From contig JAXMDB010000004.1 in NCBI GenBank assembly GCA_046348995.1, forward strand, positions 186,001 to 250,000: 64,000 nucleotides of DNA, read 5' to 3'. Below are positions 50,561-60,300 of this stretch, in pieces. Source of the stretch: JANNSX01 sp046348995. Its GTDB lineage: Bacteria > Pseudomonadota > Alphaproteobacteria > Rhizobiales > Hyphomicrobiaceae. A model generated the notes under the pieces. The model worked only from the letters and a program-made list of their open reading frames with translations. It was not told the origin of the DNA and made no database searches. Each line of letters starts with the position of its first letter. The first letter of the stretch is position 1. The translations under genes and the position numbers were made by a program.

Positions 50561-52159
50561 CTAGAAGAGCTGCCCCTGTCCACCGCCGCCGCGATTGCCT
50601 GAAGGACCGCGCGGCGGCTTCGGCGGCGCCGATGGCGGCGGGGGCGATGCCGTCCCACTTCCCTCCGCCCGCACATGGCGGCGCCCGTCGGCGAGCTCGA
50701 GCTCGAGCCGCTGCCCATCACCGATCGCAGAGGCTTGCCGGATCATCTGCCCGCTCTCATCGCGCACCAGGGCGAAGCCTCGCGCGAGCACGCTTCTGTG
50801 GCTGAGCGAGACGAGCATCTTGGCCTCGGCATCGAGCGCCCGGCGCAGCGCTGCCGTGCGGCCCGCCATCGCGGCCTTGAGGCGGGCCCCGAGCTCCCCC
50901 GTCCTCTGGGAGCCGCGACCGACCTCGGCCATGAGAGTCTGCGGCTTCAGCCGGTCGCCAGCGCGGTCGAGCCGCGCGCGCCTCACCTCGCGGACCCGCG
51001 CCAGCGCCTGGTTGGCGAACCGCCCCAGCGCGTCGATGCGATCCCGCGCGCGCACGATCCGTTGCCGCACGAGCTGCGGCGCAAGACGCCCCGAGAGACG
51101 CGCGAGGCGCGTGCCGTGCGCCTGCGTGTTGGCGGCGAGCGCACGCGGCAGCCGGCCGGCCGCCGCGTCGAAGCGTTGCCTCGGCAGTGCCACGAGATCG
51201 GCCGGACGCGGCAGCGCGCGAGCGAGCGTCGTCAAATGCCGCCGCTCGTTTTCCAGCAGCCGGCGGATCGTGAGCGCCAGCCGATCCGACTGCTCGCCGA
51301 GCCGCTGCATGAGATCGGACTTCTTCGGCACGGCCCATTCGGCGGCCTTCGTCGGCGTCGGGGCGCGCGCGTCTGAGGCGAGATCGATCAGCGTCCAGTC
51401 GGTCTCGTGACCGACGGCCGAGATCAGCGGAATGCGGCTCGCGGCGGCCGCGCGCACGACCACCTCCTCGTTGAACCCCCACAGATCCTCGAGGCTGCCG
51501 CCGCCGCGCGCGACGATCAGCAAGTCGGGCCGCGGGATTCGCCCGCCGGGTTGCAGCGCGTTGAAGCCGTTGATGGCGTTCGCCACCTCGCGCGCCGAGG
51601 TTTCGCCCTGGACCCGCACCGGCCAGACGACGACATGCGTCGGAAAGCGCTCTGCGAAGCCTGCGAGCATATCGCGAATGACCGCGCCCGTCGGGGACGT
51701 GATGATGCCGACGACGCGCGGCAGGAAGGGGATCGGCCGCTTACGCTTCTCGTCGAACAGCCCCTCGGCCGCGAGCTTCTTCTTCCGCTCCTCCAAGAGC
51801 GCCATCAGCGCGCCAGCACCCGCCGGCTCCAGGCTCTCGATGACGATCTGGTATTTGGAGGAGCCGGGATAGGTCGTCACCTTCCCCGTGACGACGACCT
51901 CCATCCCCTCCTCCGGCTTGAAGCGGAGGCCGTTGAAGATGCCCTTCCAGACGACGGCGTCGATCTTGGCCTTGTCGTCTTTCAGCGAGAAGTAGCAGTG
52001 GCCCGAGGAATGCGGACCGCGATAGCCGAAGATCTCGCCGCGCAGCCGCACGTGGCCATAGGAGTCCTCGATCGTGCGCTTGAGCGCAAAGGCGAGCTCG
52101 GAGACGGAGAGCTCGGCGACGTTGCGACCCTGACGCGGCTGTGGGGCGGTCTCGGCCAA
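50561..52159 (-). CDS. xseA: Exodeoxyribonuclease VII large subunit
   Basis: Catalytic subunit of the ssDNA-specific exonuclease VII, 532 residues. The N-terminal OB-fold reads SVSELAFALKRTIEDSYGHVRLRGEIFGY and SGHCYFSLKDDKAKIDAVVWKG; the catalytic domain has VVGIITSPTGAVIRDML, IVARGGGSLEDLWGFNEE and SAVGHETD. The long Arg/Leu-rich middle (about 285-440) is the coiled-coil arm. The C-terminal tail is Gly/Pro-rich (PPPPSAPPKPPRG), longer than in E. coli. xseB is not in the window. Confidence 0.95.
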   Translation of the reverse strand: MAETAPQPRQGRNVAELSVSELAFALKRTIEDSYGHVRLRGEIFGYRGPHSSGHCYFSLKDDKAKIDAVVWKGIFNGLRFKPEEGMEVVVTGKVTTYPGSSKYQIVIESLEPAGAGALMALLEERKKKLAAEGLFDEKRKRPIPFLPRVVGIITSPTGAVIRDMLAGFAERFPTHVVVWPVRVQGETSAREVANAINGFNALQPGGRIPRPDLLIVARGGGSLEDLWGFNEEVVVRAAAASRIPLISAVGHETDWTLIDLASDARAPTPTKAAEWAVPKKSDLMQRLGEQSDRLALTIRRLLENERRHLTTLARALPRPADLVALPRQRFDAAAGRLPRALAANTQAHGTRLARLSGRLAPQLVRQRIVRARDRIDALGRFANQALARVREVRRARLDRAGDRLKPQTLMAEVGRGSQRTGELGARLKAAMAGRTAALRRALDAEAKMLVSLSHRSVLARGFALVRDESGQMIRQASAIGDGQRLELELADGRRHVRAEGSGTASPPPPSAPPKPPRGPSGNRGGGGQGQLF

Positions 52160-52210
52160 GGCGGGCTCCAGCTTCTGACGTCCATAGCTCGGACGCCGAC
52201 GGGGTCGGCG

Positions 52211-52687
52211 TCAACCCAGACGCTTCTCCATGAACACGCAGGCCGCGTGGTCGGCGTAGTCGCCGAAGGGCCCACGCGGCTCGAAGCCGGCACGGCGATA
52301 GAGCTTCAACGCCTCATTCGATAGATTGCCGGTTTCAAGGCGCAGAATCGCGAGGTCCTCGGCGCGGGCGAGCCGCTCGATCTCGGCGAGGATGCGGTGG
52401 CCGATGCCCCGCCCGCGCACGGCCGGGCTCGCAAACATGCGCTTGACCTCGCCGTAGTCGCCGGCGTGCACCCAAAGCGCGCCGCAACCGACGGCCTGAC
52501 CGTCGAGACGGGCGACGAGAAAGCGGATGTCGGGGACGTCGAGCTCGTCGAGGCTCAGCAGGTAGCTCGCCTCGGGCGGGTAAAGGCCGTCGTTGAACTG
52601 ATCGAGCGCGGCGATCAGCGCCACGATCTCGGGCTGGCGCGGGCTTTCGAGCGCAATCGTCAGAGGTGTCGTATCAGGGTTGGCCAT
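52211..52687 (-). CDS. GNAT family N-acetyltransferase
   Basis: 158 residues, one GNAT domain. Acetyl-CoA binding motif A is VKRMFASPAVRGRGIGHRILAEIE (the RGRGIG loop), motif B LRLETGNLSNEALKLYRRAGF with the following EPRGPFGDY. Substrate unknown, though the LYPPEASYLLSLDEL head resembles small-molecule acetyltransferases of the YobR/PhnO kind. Start chosen at the ATG giving MANPDTTPL. It is 51 bases upstream of xseA. Confidence 0.87.
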   Translation of the reverse strand: MANPDTTPLTIALESPRQPEIVALIAALDQFNDGLYPPEASYLLSLDELDVPDIRFLVARLDGQAVGCGALWVHAGDYGEVKRMFASPAVRGRGIGHRILAEIERLARAEDLAILRLETGNLSNEALKLYRRAGFEPRGPFGDYADHAACVFMEKRLG

Positions 52688-52736
52688 GGGCTCGACTGAA
52701 AAGCCGAGCCCAGGCCGGTCTGTCAAGCCGGAGCGC

Positions 52737-53417
52737 CTACCAGGTACGCTTCGGACCCGCGTCGATGTGGAAGAAGCCGCTCGGATAGCGGTGCAAGCCG
52801 CCGACGTTGGGATTGTTCCTCAGGAACGCCCAAAGGCCCTTCGTGCTGCCATGGACGCGGAAGTCCACCGCCATGCAGCGCAGATGGTAGGAGTTGCGCA
52901 CGCCGCCGACCGCCCGGTTGTGACGGCGTCCACGGCTCGTCGAATTGACGACGACGCTGCCGTAACGCTGCGACACCTGATGGAGGACCGACTTGAGCTG
53001 GCCCGGCACGCAGCCGGACGACGCATTCCAGGCGACGCCGCCACCACCCGACTTCACGCGCGACTTGCGGCTGGTCGCCTTCGATGACGCAACCCTGTGT
53101 TTCTTGGCGTGCCGTGTCGTCTTGTGCGCGAGCTTCGTGCCCGTCGCTTTGCGCGACTTGCGGGCTTTCGTCTTGGCGGCGATATGCGCCTTCTTCGCCG
53201 AACGCTTCTTGGTTTTCGCCAGCTTTTTCGGTGTGTCGGCCTGCTTGAACGCGGACAGCGTGCGCATGTCCTTGGCGCTCAAGGCGTTCATGCCGTCGGC
53301 TGCGGCGAATGCCGCCTGTCCCGTGACAGCTGCCGCGACGAGCATCACCAGCGCGGTCAGAACGAGACGCGATCGACGAGCAATCGAACCTTCCCTCGTG
53401 CCCCTCAGCATACTCAA
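52737..53417 (-). CDS. Exported M15-like (YcbK/DUF882-type) peptidase
   Basis: 226 residues. Signal peptide with core LVLTALVMLVAAAVTGQAAFA, then a long Lys/Ala/Ser-rich basic linker (about 60-125) and a C-terminal zinc-peptidase domain: SYHLRCMAVDFRV (His and Asp ligands) and FFHIDAGPKRTW (final His). This is the D-Ala-D-Ala carboxypeptidase-like fold that acts on peptidoglycan stems. The basic linker probably interacts with the wall or lipopolysaccharide. The preferred start may be the second ATG (MLRGTREGS). Confidence 0.85.
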   Translation of the reverse strand: MSMLRGTREGSIARRSRLVLTALVMLVAAAVTGQAAFAAADGMNALSAKDMRTLSAFKQADTPKKLAKTKKRSAKKAHIAAKTKARKSRKATGTKLAHKTTRHAKKHRVASSKATSRKSRVKSGGGGVAWNASSGCVPGQLKSVLHQVSQRYGSVVVNSTSRGRRHNRAVGGVRNSYHLRCMAVDFRVHGSTKGLWAFLRNNPNVGGLHRYPSGFFHIDAGPKRTW

Positions 53418-53535
53418 ACTCCACTAACAAAGGGTGCGGTTACGATGTATCGCACGGGCTCCCCCTAAAGCGCCAGCGATACAAGTCAATCAGTTAGGCA
53501 CGACGGTTCCTGCGCCATGTTAGCGCACGCCGTGA

Positions 53536-54714
53536 TCACATGTAATCTGAGGTTACGCTATTCGCCGCCGGAGCCATCGAGGCCGTGCGCGATCGCCTTG
53601 CGCATGAGCGAGGGCAGCGCCTGCGCCGAAGCTCTCTGCGCGGCACCCATTTACACCGCTCTTGGCCGGCCCAGAGAGTGAGCGGCGTACCTGCCGGCAC
53701 GAGCGCGCGATAGACGATCAGCTCGAGCTTGAAGTGCGTGAAGGTGTGCGTGACGCGACCCGGCACCGGCCACCAGCGGGCCTTAACCGGCGCATCCCGC
53801 AACGCCTCGTCCTCGCCGACCCACTCCTCGATCCAGGCGGTGGACGGGATTTCCATCATCTGCGCCAGCAGACCGTCGTCGGCGCGCTGCCGCAGGAGCA
53901 CCTCGCCCCGCTCCGACAGCGCGAGAAAGGCAACGCCACGCCGGACCGGCCGCTCGGCCTTCGCCTTGCGGTGAGGCAAGATCGAGGCGAGGCCTTGTGC
54001 GCGGCCCCGGCAGAAGGCCTCGAGCGGACAGATCATGCAGGACGGCCGGCGCGGCGCGCAGACGGTGGCGCCGAGATCCATGAGCGCCTGCGCGAGGTCG
54101 CCGGGGCGCTTCGCGGTTAACAGGTTTCTGGCGAGCGCCTTGAGCTCGGGCTTCGCCTCCGGCAACGGCGTCTCGACCGCATGCAACCGTGCCATGACAC
54201 GCTCGACATTGCCGTCGACCGGCATGGCGGGTGCGTTGAAGGCGATCGCGGCGATGGCCGCCGCGGTATACGGACCGACGCCCGGCAACGACAGCAGCTC
54301 GGCCTCCGTGCCCGGGAACCTGCCGCCGTGCTGCTCGACGACGACCTTCGCGCAGTCGTGCAGATTGCGCGCTCGCGAATAGTAGCCGAGGCCGGCCCAA
54401 GCCCGCATGACGTCGTCGCGATGCGCCTTGGCGAGCGCCTCGACCGTCGGCCATAGAAAGAGGAAGTTGTGATAATAAGGGATGACGGCCTTCACCGTCG
54501 TCTGCTGCAGCATGACCTCGGAAAGCCATACGGCGTAGGGGTCGGCTTTGACACCGGGCGCCTTGCGCCACGGCAGCTCGCGCCGCGCCTTGTCGTACCA
54601 GTCGAGCAGCGCCGCGACGACAGGCGGCTCGGCAGCCGCCTCGGCGGCCTGATGCAGCTTAGCCACAGCGCTCATCGGGCTCGTCCCCTGCGGGTCGCGA
54701 ATCGATGACGCCAT
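53536..54714 (-). CDS. mutY: A/G-specific adenine glycosylase, C-terminal tail frameshifted
   Basis: Removes adenine opposite 8-oxoguanine. Seen: WYDKARRELPWR, LSEVMLQQTTV, helix-hairpin-helix LPGVGPYTAAAIAAIAF, catalytic PVDGNVERVMARL, and the [4Fe-4S] ligands C-X6-C-X2-C-X5-C in CAPRRPSCMICPLEAFC. A MutT-like NUDIX domain follows (from about 240). After WVPRREL the present frame gives an Arg-rich, unlikely tail, whereas one base of shift gives AQALPSLMRKAIAHGLDGSGGE and a stop at 53558-53560. Start could also be the ATG 13 codons downstream (MSAVAKLHQ). Confidence 0.92.
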   Translation of the reverse strand: MASSIRDPQGTSPMSAVAKLHQAAEAAAEPPVVAALLDWYDKARRELPWRKAPGVKADPYAVWLSEVMLQQTTVKAVIPYYHNFLFLWPTVEALAKAHRDDVMRAWAGLGYYSRARNLHDCAKVVVEQHGGRFPGTEAELLSLPGVGPYTAAAIAAIAFNAPAMPVDGNVERVMARLHAVETPLPEAKPELKALARNLLTAKRPGDLAQALMDLGATVCAPRRPSCMICPLEAFCRGRAQGLASILPHRKAKAERPVRRGVAFLALSERGEVLLRQRADDGLLAQMMEIPSTAWIEEWVGEDEALRDAPVKARWWPVPGRVTHTFTHFKLELIVYRALVPAGTPLTLWAGQERCKWVPRRELRRRRCPRSCARRSRTASMAPAANSVTSDYM

Positions 54715-54757
54715 GTTAGCTTCGCCCTCGGTGTTGGGAAATGATTCGGGGCGGATC

Positions 54758-55303
54758 ATGGCGAAGCTCGGGGGAAGTGGTGGCTGGAGCACCGGGCTCA
54801 AGCTCGCCTCGGGTGTCCAGGCGATCGGCAATCTGGTGCCGGACGTCACGCGCAAAGCCTTCGAGCGGCACGGTTTTCCAGCCGGACGCCTTGCCGCCGA
54901 CTGGCCGGCGATCGTCGGCGCGGAGCTCGCCCGCTTCTGCCGGCCCGAGCGCATCAAATGGCCGAGGCCCGTCGAGAGCGACGACGAGGACACCGATGCG
55001 TCGTCGCAGGCGGGAGCTACTCTGGTGCTCAGGGTCGAAGGCGCCCGCGCGCTCGACGTTCAATATCGCGCCCGCCAGCTCATGGAGAAGATCAACGGCT
55101 TCCTCGGCTACCGCGCCATCACCGAGATCCGGATCGTGCAGGCTCCGGTCGTCTGCCGGCTGGGTAGCAGCGCCAAGCCGCGGCCGGCGTTTGCCAAGCC
55201 CCGCCAATGCATCGCTCCGAGCACAGCCGACACGCCACTGGCCCAAGCCCTCGATCGCCTCGCCCAAGCGGTCGCGATCGCCCGGCGCGCCGACGCGGGC
55301 TGA
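54758..55303 (+). CDS. DciA-type DUF721 protein
   Basis: 181 residues. The central DUF721 domain reads FPAGRLAADWPAIVGAELARFCRPERI, then LVLRVEGARALDVQYRARQLMEKINGFLGYRAITEIRI. DciA replaces DnaC/lambda-O type loaders for the DnaB helicase in most bacteria, so a role in replication initiation is inferred. The start is the ATG with GGGGCGGA upstream; 15 codons of open frame before it overlap the mutY leader and are rejected. mutY is divergent, and this gene is followed by the dsbA-like pair. Confidence 0.85.
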   Translation: MAKLGGSGGWSTGLKLASGVQAIGNLVPDVTRKAFERHGFPAGRLAADWPAIVGAELARFCRPERIKWPRPVESDDEDTDASSQAGATLVLRVEGARALDVQYRARQLMEKINGFLGYRAITEIRIVQAPVVCRLGSSAKPRPAFAKPRQCIAPSTADTPLAQALDRLAQAVAIARRADAG

Positions 55304-55450
55304 ACCTCCGCCGATCAAAGAATTTTGTTCTGGACCGCGGCGTTGCGGCCATATCCAACGTGCCGAAATGTGCTAGAGGAGCCGGAAATCGAGGCCGCGC
55401 GCCGCGAGCCGGATTATCGTGTCCGCGGCGCCCTAGTCGAGGAGCTGTAT

Positions 55451-56398
55451 GTGAGCAACGACCCCAAGAAGCCCGAAGCCAAGGGCTCTGAGAAGCGCGG
55501 TGTGCCGGTCGGCGGTATCATCGCGGTCGCCGTCGCGGCGGCGCTGTCGGTGCTCGTCTATAACTTCTATACGCCAGGGCCGGCGCCGGCCCCGACGACG
55601 CAGACGACGACCTCCGGGTCGTCGACGAGCGGCACGGCGACCACCGCCTCCGGCACGACGTCGACGGATACGTCGAGCGCGAGCACGACCAGCACCTCGG
55701 GGACCACCTCGTCCTCCACCACGACGACCACCACGACCGCGACCGATACGGCAGCCTCGGGCACGTCGGCGAGCGGCACCTCGACCGACGCCGCGGCGAC
55801 GACACCCGCCGCTTCCGACACCACACCGGTCTCGACCACGCCGGACGTCTCGGTCGAGGAGCTGATGGCGCCAGGCGCGCTGCCCGACATCGTGCTCGGC
55901 GATGCGAAGGCGCCGGTCACGATCGTCGAGTATGCCTCGATGACCTGCCCGCACTGTGCGCATTTCCAGACCGAGATCATGCCGCAGATCAAGACGAAGT
56001 ACATCGACACCGGCAAGGCGAAGATGATCTTCCGCGAGTTCCCGCTCGACAATCTCGCGGTCGCGGTCTCGATGCTGGCGCGCTGCGGCGGCGAGGTGAG
56101 ATTCCACGCCTTCATCTCGACGATGTTCAAAACGCAGCTCACTTGGGCGACCGGCGAGGGCAGCCCGCTGCCCAAGCTCAAGGAGATCGCCAAGCAGGCG
56201 GGCTTCACCGACGAGAGCTTCGACAAGTGCCTCGCCGACGAGGCTCTTCAGAAGAACATCCTCGCCATCCGCTCGCGCGCCGACGAGAAGTTCGGCATCT
56301 CGGGCACGCCGACCTTCTTCATCAACGGCATCAAGCTCAAGGACGGCTTTGCGCTCGAGGACTTCGACAAGGTCATGAAGGCGATCGGGCAGGGCTAG
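55451..56398 (+). CDS. DsbA-family thiol oxidoreductase with membrane anchor and Thr/Ser-rich stalk
   Basis: 315 residues from a GTG start (VSNDPKKPEAKG) with GAGGAG seven bases upstream. A single N-terminal span (GGIIAVAVAAALSVLVYNFY) anchors it to the inner membrane; residues about 40-135 are almost only Thr, Ser, Ala and Gly; then a DsbA-like thioredoxin fold with CPHC (SMTCPHCAHFQTEI), FREFPLDNLAVAVSML and the cis-Pro loop SGTPTFFING. It resembles alphaproteobacterial BdbD/ScsC-like proteins that oxidise or isomerise periplasmic disulfides. The next gene encodes a second such protein. Confidence 0.9.
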   Translation: MSNDPKKPEAKGSEKRGVPVGGIIAVAVAAALSVLVYNFYTPGPAPAPTTQTTTSGSSTSGTATTASGTTSTDTSSASTTSTSGTTSSSTTTTTTTATDTAASGTSASGTSTDAAATTPAASDTTPVSTTPDVSVEELMAPGALPDIVLGDAKAPVTIVEYASMTCPHCAHFQTEIMPQIKTKYIDTGKAKMIFREFPLDNLAVAVSMLARCGGEVRFHAFISTMFKTQLTWATGEGSPLPKLKEIAKQAGFTDESFDKCLADEALQKNILAIRSRADEKFGISGTPTFFINGIKLKDGFALEDFDKVMKAIGQG

Positions 56399-56415
56399 CC
56401 GAGGCGAATGGGGGC

Positions 56416-57264
56416 ATGCGCATGGCGATGGGGCGAGAGATGGCACGGCTCGGACAGGTCGTGATGCTCGGCGCGGCGCTGATGCTCGCCGGCTGCTCCA
56501 ACGAGCCTGCTGCCGGTCCCGGCGTCATCGGGGCCGCGACCGCCGACACGGGGGCCGGCACGCCTGATACTCAAAGCCTCGCCGCCTATCCGACGGCGTC
56601 GAGCGCCGAGCCTGCGCAGCCCGTTGCCACGGGACGCGCTGCGGCCAGCGCCTCGACGACGGACTCTAGCACCGGCAAGCGCGAGGTGATCGAGAATCCG
56701 ACCGCTGCCGATCTCGCCCTCTCTGGCCCCCTTGGCGACCGCGTGCTCGGCAGCGCCAGCGCGCCCCTCACCGTCTACGAGTTCGCCTCGATGACCTGCC
56801 CACATTGCCGGGCGTTCCACGAGATGAGCTTCGAGAAAATCAAAAAGGCCTACATCGACACCGGCAAGGTCAAATGGGTGATCCGCGAGTTCCCGATCGG
56901 GCGCTCGTCGGGCAATGCCTGGATCGCGGTGCGCTGCGCCTCCGACGACACCTGGCTCAAGGTCTACGAAAGCCTGATGTTCGACCAGGCGAGCTGGGTC
57001 TCCCAGGAGGTTCGCATCGACGCTATCGCTGCGGCGGCGGCCAAGGGCGGCCTCGATCGCGGCAAGCTCGATGCCTGTCTCGCCAATCAACAGCTGATCG
57101 ACGGGCTCAACTGGGTGAAGGAGCGCGGGCGCACGCTCGGCGTGATCGGCACGCCGACGTTCTTCATCGGCACGAAGCAGGTTCGCCAGGTGCTGACGCC
57201 CGAGGAGTTCAAGGCGTTTGCCGATCCCTTGCTGGCGGGTGGCGTCGTGGCGTCTAGCGGGTGA
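56416..57264 (+). CDS. DsbA-family lipoprotein thiol oxidoreductase
   Basis: 282 residues. A lipobox (ALMLAGCS) marks lipidation at Cys near residue 27, followed by a Thr/Ala/Ser-rich linker and a DsbA-like domain with CPHC (SMTCPHCRAFHEMSF), IREFPIGRSSGNA and IGTPTFFIG. It starts 17 bases after the preceding DsbA-like gene; three nearby ATGs are in frame (MRMAMG), of which the first follows a G-run. Two CPHC proteins with different anchors in one operon suggest an oxidant-partner pair; the redox partners DsbB or DsbD are not in the window. Confidence 0.9.
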   Translation: MRMAMGREMARLGQVVMLGAALMLAGCSNEPAAGPGVIGAATADTGAGTPDTQSLAAYPTASSAEPAQPVATGRAAASASTTDSSTGKREVIENPTAADLALSGPLGDRVLGSASAPLTVYEFASMTCPHCRAFHEMSFEKIKKAYIDTGKVKWVIREFPIGRSSGNAWIAVRCASDDTWLKVYESLMFDQASWVSQEVRIDAIAAAAAKGGLDRGKLDACLANQQLIDGLNWVKERGRTLGVIGTPTFFIGTKQVRQVLTPEEFKAFADPLLAGGVVASSG

Positions 57265-57311
57265 GCATGCGGTGTGTGCGTACGTGCCGAAACGACCCTA
57301 AGAGCTAGCCC

Positions 57312-60300
57312 GTGCACATCAAGCGGCTGAGGCTAACCGGCTTCAAATCCTTCGTCGAGCCGACCGAGCTCATCGTCGAGGCGGGCTTGACCGGCGTCGT
57401 CGGCCCGAACGGCTGCGGCAAGTCGAACCTGCTCGAGGCGCTCCGCTGGGTCATGGGCGAGACCTCGCACAAGAGCATGCGCGCCGCCGCCATGGACGAC
57501 GTGATCTTCTCGGGCACGCAATCGCGGCCGGCCCGCAACTTCGCGGAAGTGTCGATCCTGATCGACAACTCAGCGCGCAAGGCGCCGCCCGAGCTCAACG
57601 ACAGCGACATCATCGAGGTGAGCCGTCGCATCGAGCGGGAGGCGGGCTCGCTCTACCGCGTCAACGGCCGCGAGGTGCGGGCGCGCGACATCAAGCTCTT
57701 GTTCGAGGACGCGGCCACCGGCGCGCGCTCGCCAGCGCTTGTGCGCCAGGGGCAGATCGCCGAGATCGTCAACGCCAAGCCCGAGCAGCGCCGCCGCATT
57801 CTGGAAGACGCGGCCGGCGTCGCCGGTCTGCATTCGCGCCGCCACGAGGCCGAGTTGCGCCTGAAGGCCGCCGAGACGAACATGACGCGCGTCGCCGACG
57901 TGATCGGCGGGCTCGCCTCCCAGGTCAACAGCCTGAAGCGTCAGGCCCGTGCGGCGCGGCGCTATCGCGAGATTTCCGACGAGATCCGGCAGGCGGAGAC
58001 CATCCAGCTTCTGTTGGTCTGGTCGAACGCCGAGATGGACGTCGAGACGAGCGAGGCGGCGCTGCAAGAGTCGTTGCGGTTGCTCGCCGAGCGCACCACG
58101 GCGGAAGCCCAGGCGACGACGCGCGATGCGGAAGCAGCCGAACGGCTGCCGGGGCTGCGCCAGATCGAGGCCGAGAAGGCTGCCGGCCTGCATCGCCTCA
58201 ATGCCGAGGCGCAGAGCCTCGAGCGCGAGGAGACGCGCGTCCGCACCCGTCTTACCGAGCTCGACCAGCGCAAGACCGAGATCGCCCGCGACCAGGAGCG
58301 CGAGCAGGCGATCGTCACCGAGTCGCGCAGCCATCTCGCCGATCTCGATCAGGAGAGCGCGCGGCTTGCCGAGGTCATGCAGGCGGCAGAAGCGGAGAGC
58401 GTCGAGGCCCATCAGGTCGTGGCGGAGCGGCGCGAGGCTTCCGCCGCAGCCGACGAGCGCCTGGCGACGCTGACGCGCGAGATGGCGACGCATGCCGCCA
58501 ATCGCCAGCGTCTCGCAGGTCTCTTGAGCGAGGAGCGGCGGCGTCTCGCCGACATCACGGCACGCCACGCCAAAACGCAGGCCGAAGCTGCGGCGCTGGC
58601 CGACGACGCGCATCAGACGGCGATCGGCACGTTGAAGAGCAAGGTCGAGACCGAATCCACCGCCGTGGCCGACCTCGAGACCGCGGTCGAGGCCGCCGAG
58701 GACGCGGCGACGCGCGCGGCGCATACGGAAGCCGAGGCGCGGGGCGAGCTGTCGCGCTCGCAGGTGGAGGTCGGGCGGCTGACCGCCGAGGCCGAGACGC
58801 TCAAGCGTCTCATTGCCTCCGTCGGCGGCCATGCCGAGCCGATCGCGGATCGGCTGACCGTCACGAGCGGCTACGAGACGGCGCTCGGCGCGGTGCTCGG
58901 CGACGACCTCGATCATCCGATCGACACGGGGGCCGCCGCGCATTGGTCGCGCGTCGAGATCGCGGCGGACGATCCGGCCTTGCCCGAGGGTGCCGCGCCA
59001 TTGTCGGCCGTCATCGACGCGCCGCCGGAGCTGGCCCGCCGGCTTGCCCAGACCGGCCTCGTCGATCGTGGCGACGGCGCCCGTCTCCAGCAGCACTTGA
59101 AGCCCGGGCAGCGTCTCGTCAGCAAAGAAGGCGACGTCTGGCGGTGGGACGGCCTCGTGGCCGCTGCCGAGGCGCCGACCGCCGCCGCCGCGCGCCTCGC
59201 CAACCGCAATCGGCTGGCCGAGATCACGCTCATCGCGACGCAAGCCGGCGAGCGTCTGTCCGCCGCAACGCAAGCGCTCACCGTGGCGAGCGCCGCCGCC
59301 AAAGAGGCCCGCGACGCGGCCGGGCTCAAAAAGAGCGCGCTCAAAGCCGCGCGCGAAACGCTCGCCCGTAGCCGCGACGAGCTCACGCGCAACGAGCGCA
59401 AAGCCGCCGAGGTGGAGAGCCGCCGCGCTGCCGTCGCCGCGACGCTGTCCCGCGACGCGGAGGCAATAGAGATCGCGAGCGCCCGCGCCGGCGCTTACGA
59501 TGCCGAGTTCCAAGCTCTGCCGGACTTGGCGCCCCTGGCAGCCCAGCACGAGGAAGCTTCGGCATCGACGCGCGACTTGCGGCGGCTGCTCGTCGAGGCG
59601 GAGGCCAGAGCCACCAACCTCGATCGGGAAGCGCGTCAGCGCGAGGAGCGTCAGAAGGCCATCGCGCAGGAGCGCGCACGATGGACATCGCGCATCGAGG
59701 CGAGCGAGAGGCATCTCGAAGGATTGGCGAAGCGCCTGGCCGACGCCGAGACCGAAGCGCAGTCGCTCGCCGCCGAGCCCGAACGGCTCGGCCAAGCGCG
59801 CGCCCGTCTCGCCGATGCGATCGTCGCCGCCGAGGCCGAGCGCCGGGCTGCCGCCGATGCCCTGGCCGAAGCCGAATCGGCGTCCCGCGATCTCGCCCGG
59901 GCACTCAAAGATGCGAGCGAGGCCGTCGCGATGCAGCGCGAGGCGCGCGCCCGCGTCGAGACGCACCTCGAGCAGGCGCGCGAGTCGCGGCTGCAGGCCT
60001 CCGCCCGGTTGCGCGAGGCGCTCGACTGCGTGCCCGAGCATGCGCTGGCGAAAGCCGGGCTCTCGGAGGAGGATCCGCTTCCCGATCTCGCCGAGACCGA
60101 ACGGCGCCTGACGAAGCTGCGCCAGGATCGCGACGGCCTCGGTGGCGTCAACCTGCGCGCCGAGGAGGAATTGGCCGAGCTCGAGACGCAGCACGACACC
60201 CTGGAAAAAGAGCGCGCCGATCTCGAAGCCGCGATCGAGCAGCTGCGTCAGGGCATCGCCAAGCTCAACCGCGAGGGCAAGAAGCGGCTCGACGAGGCCT

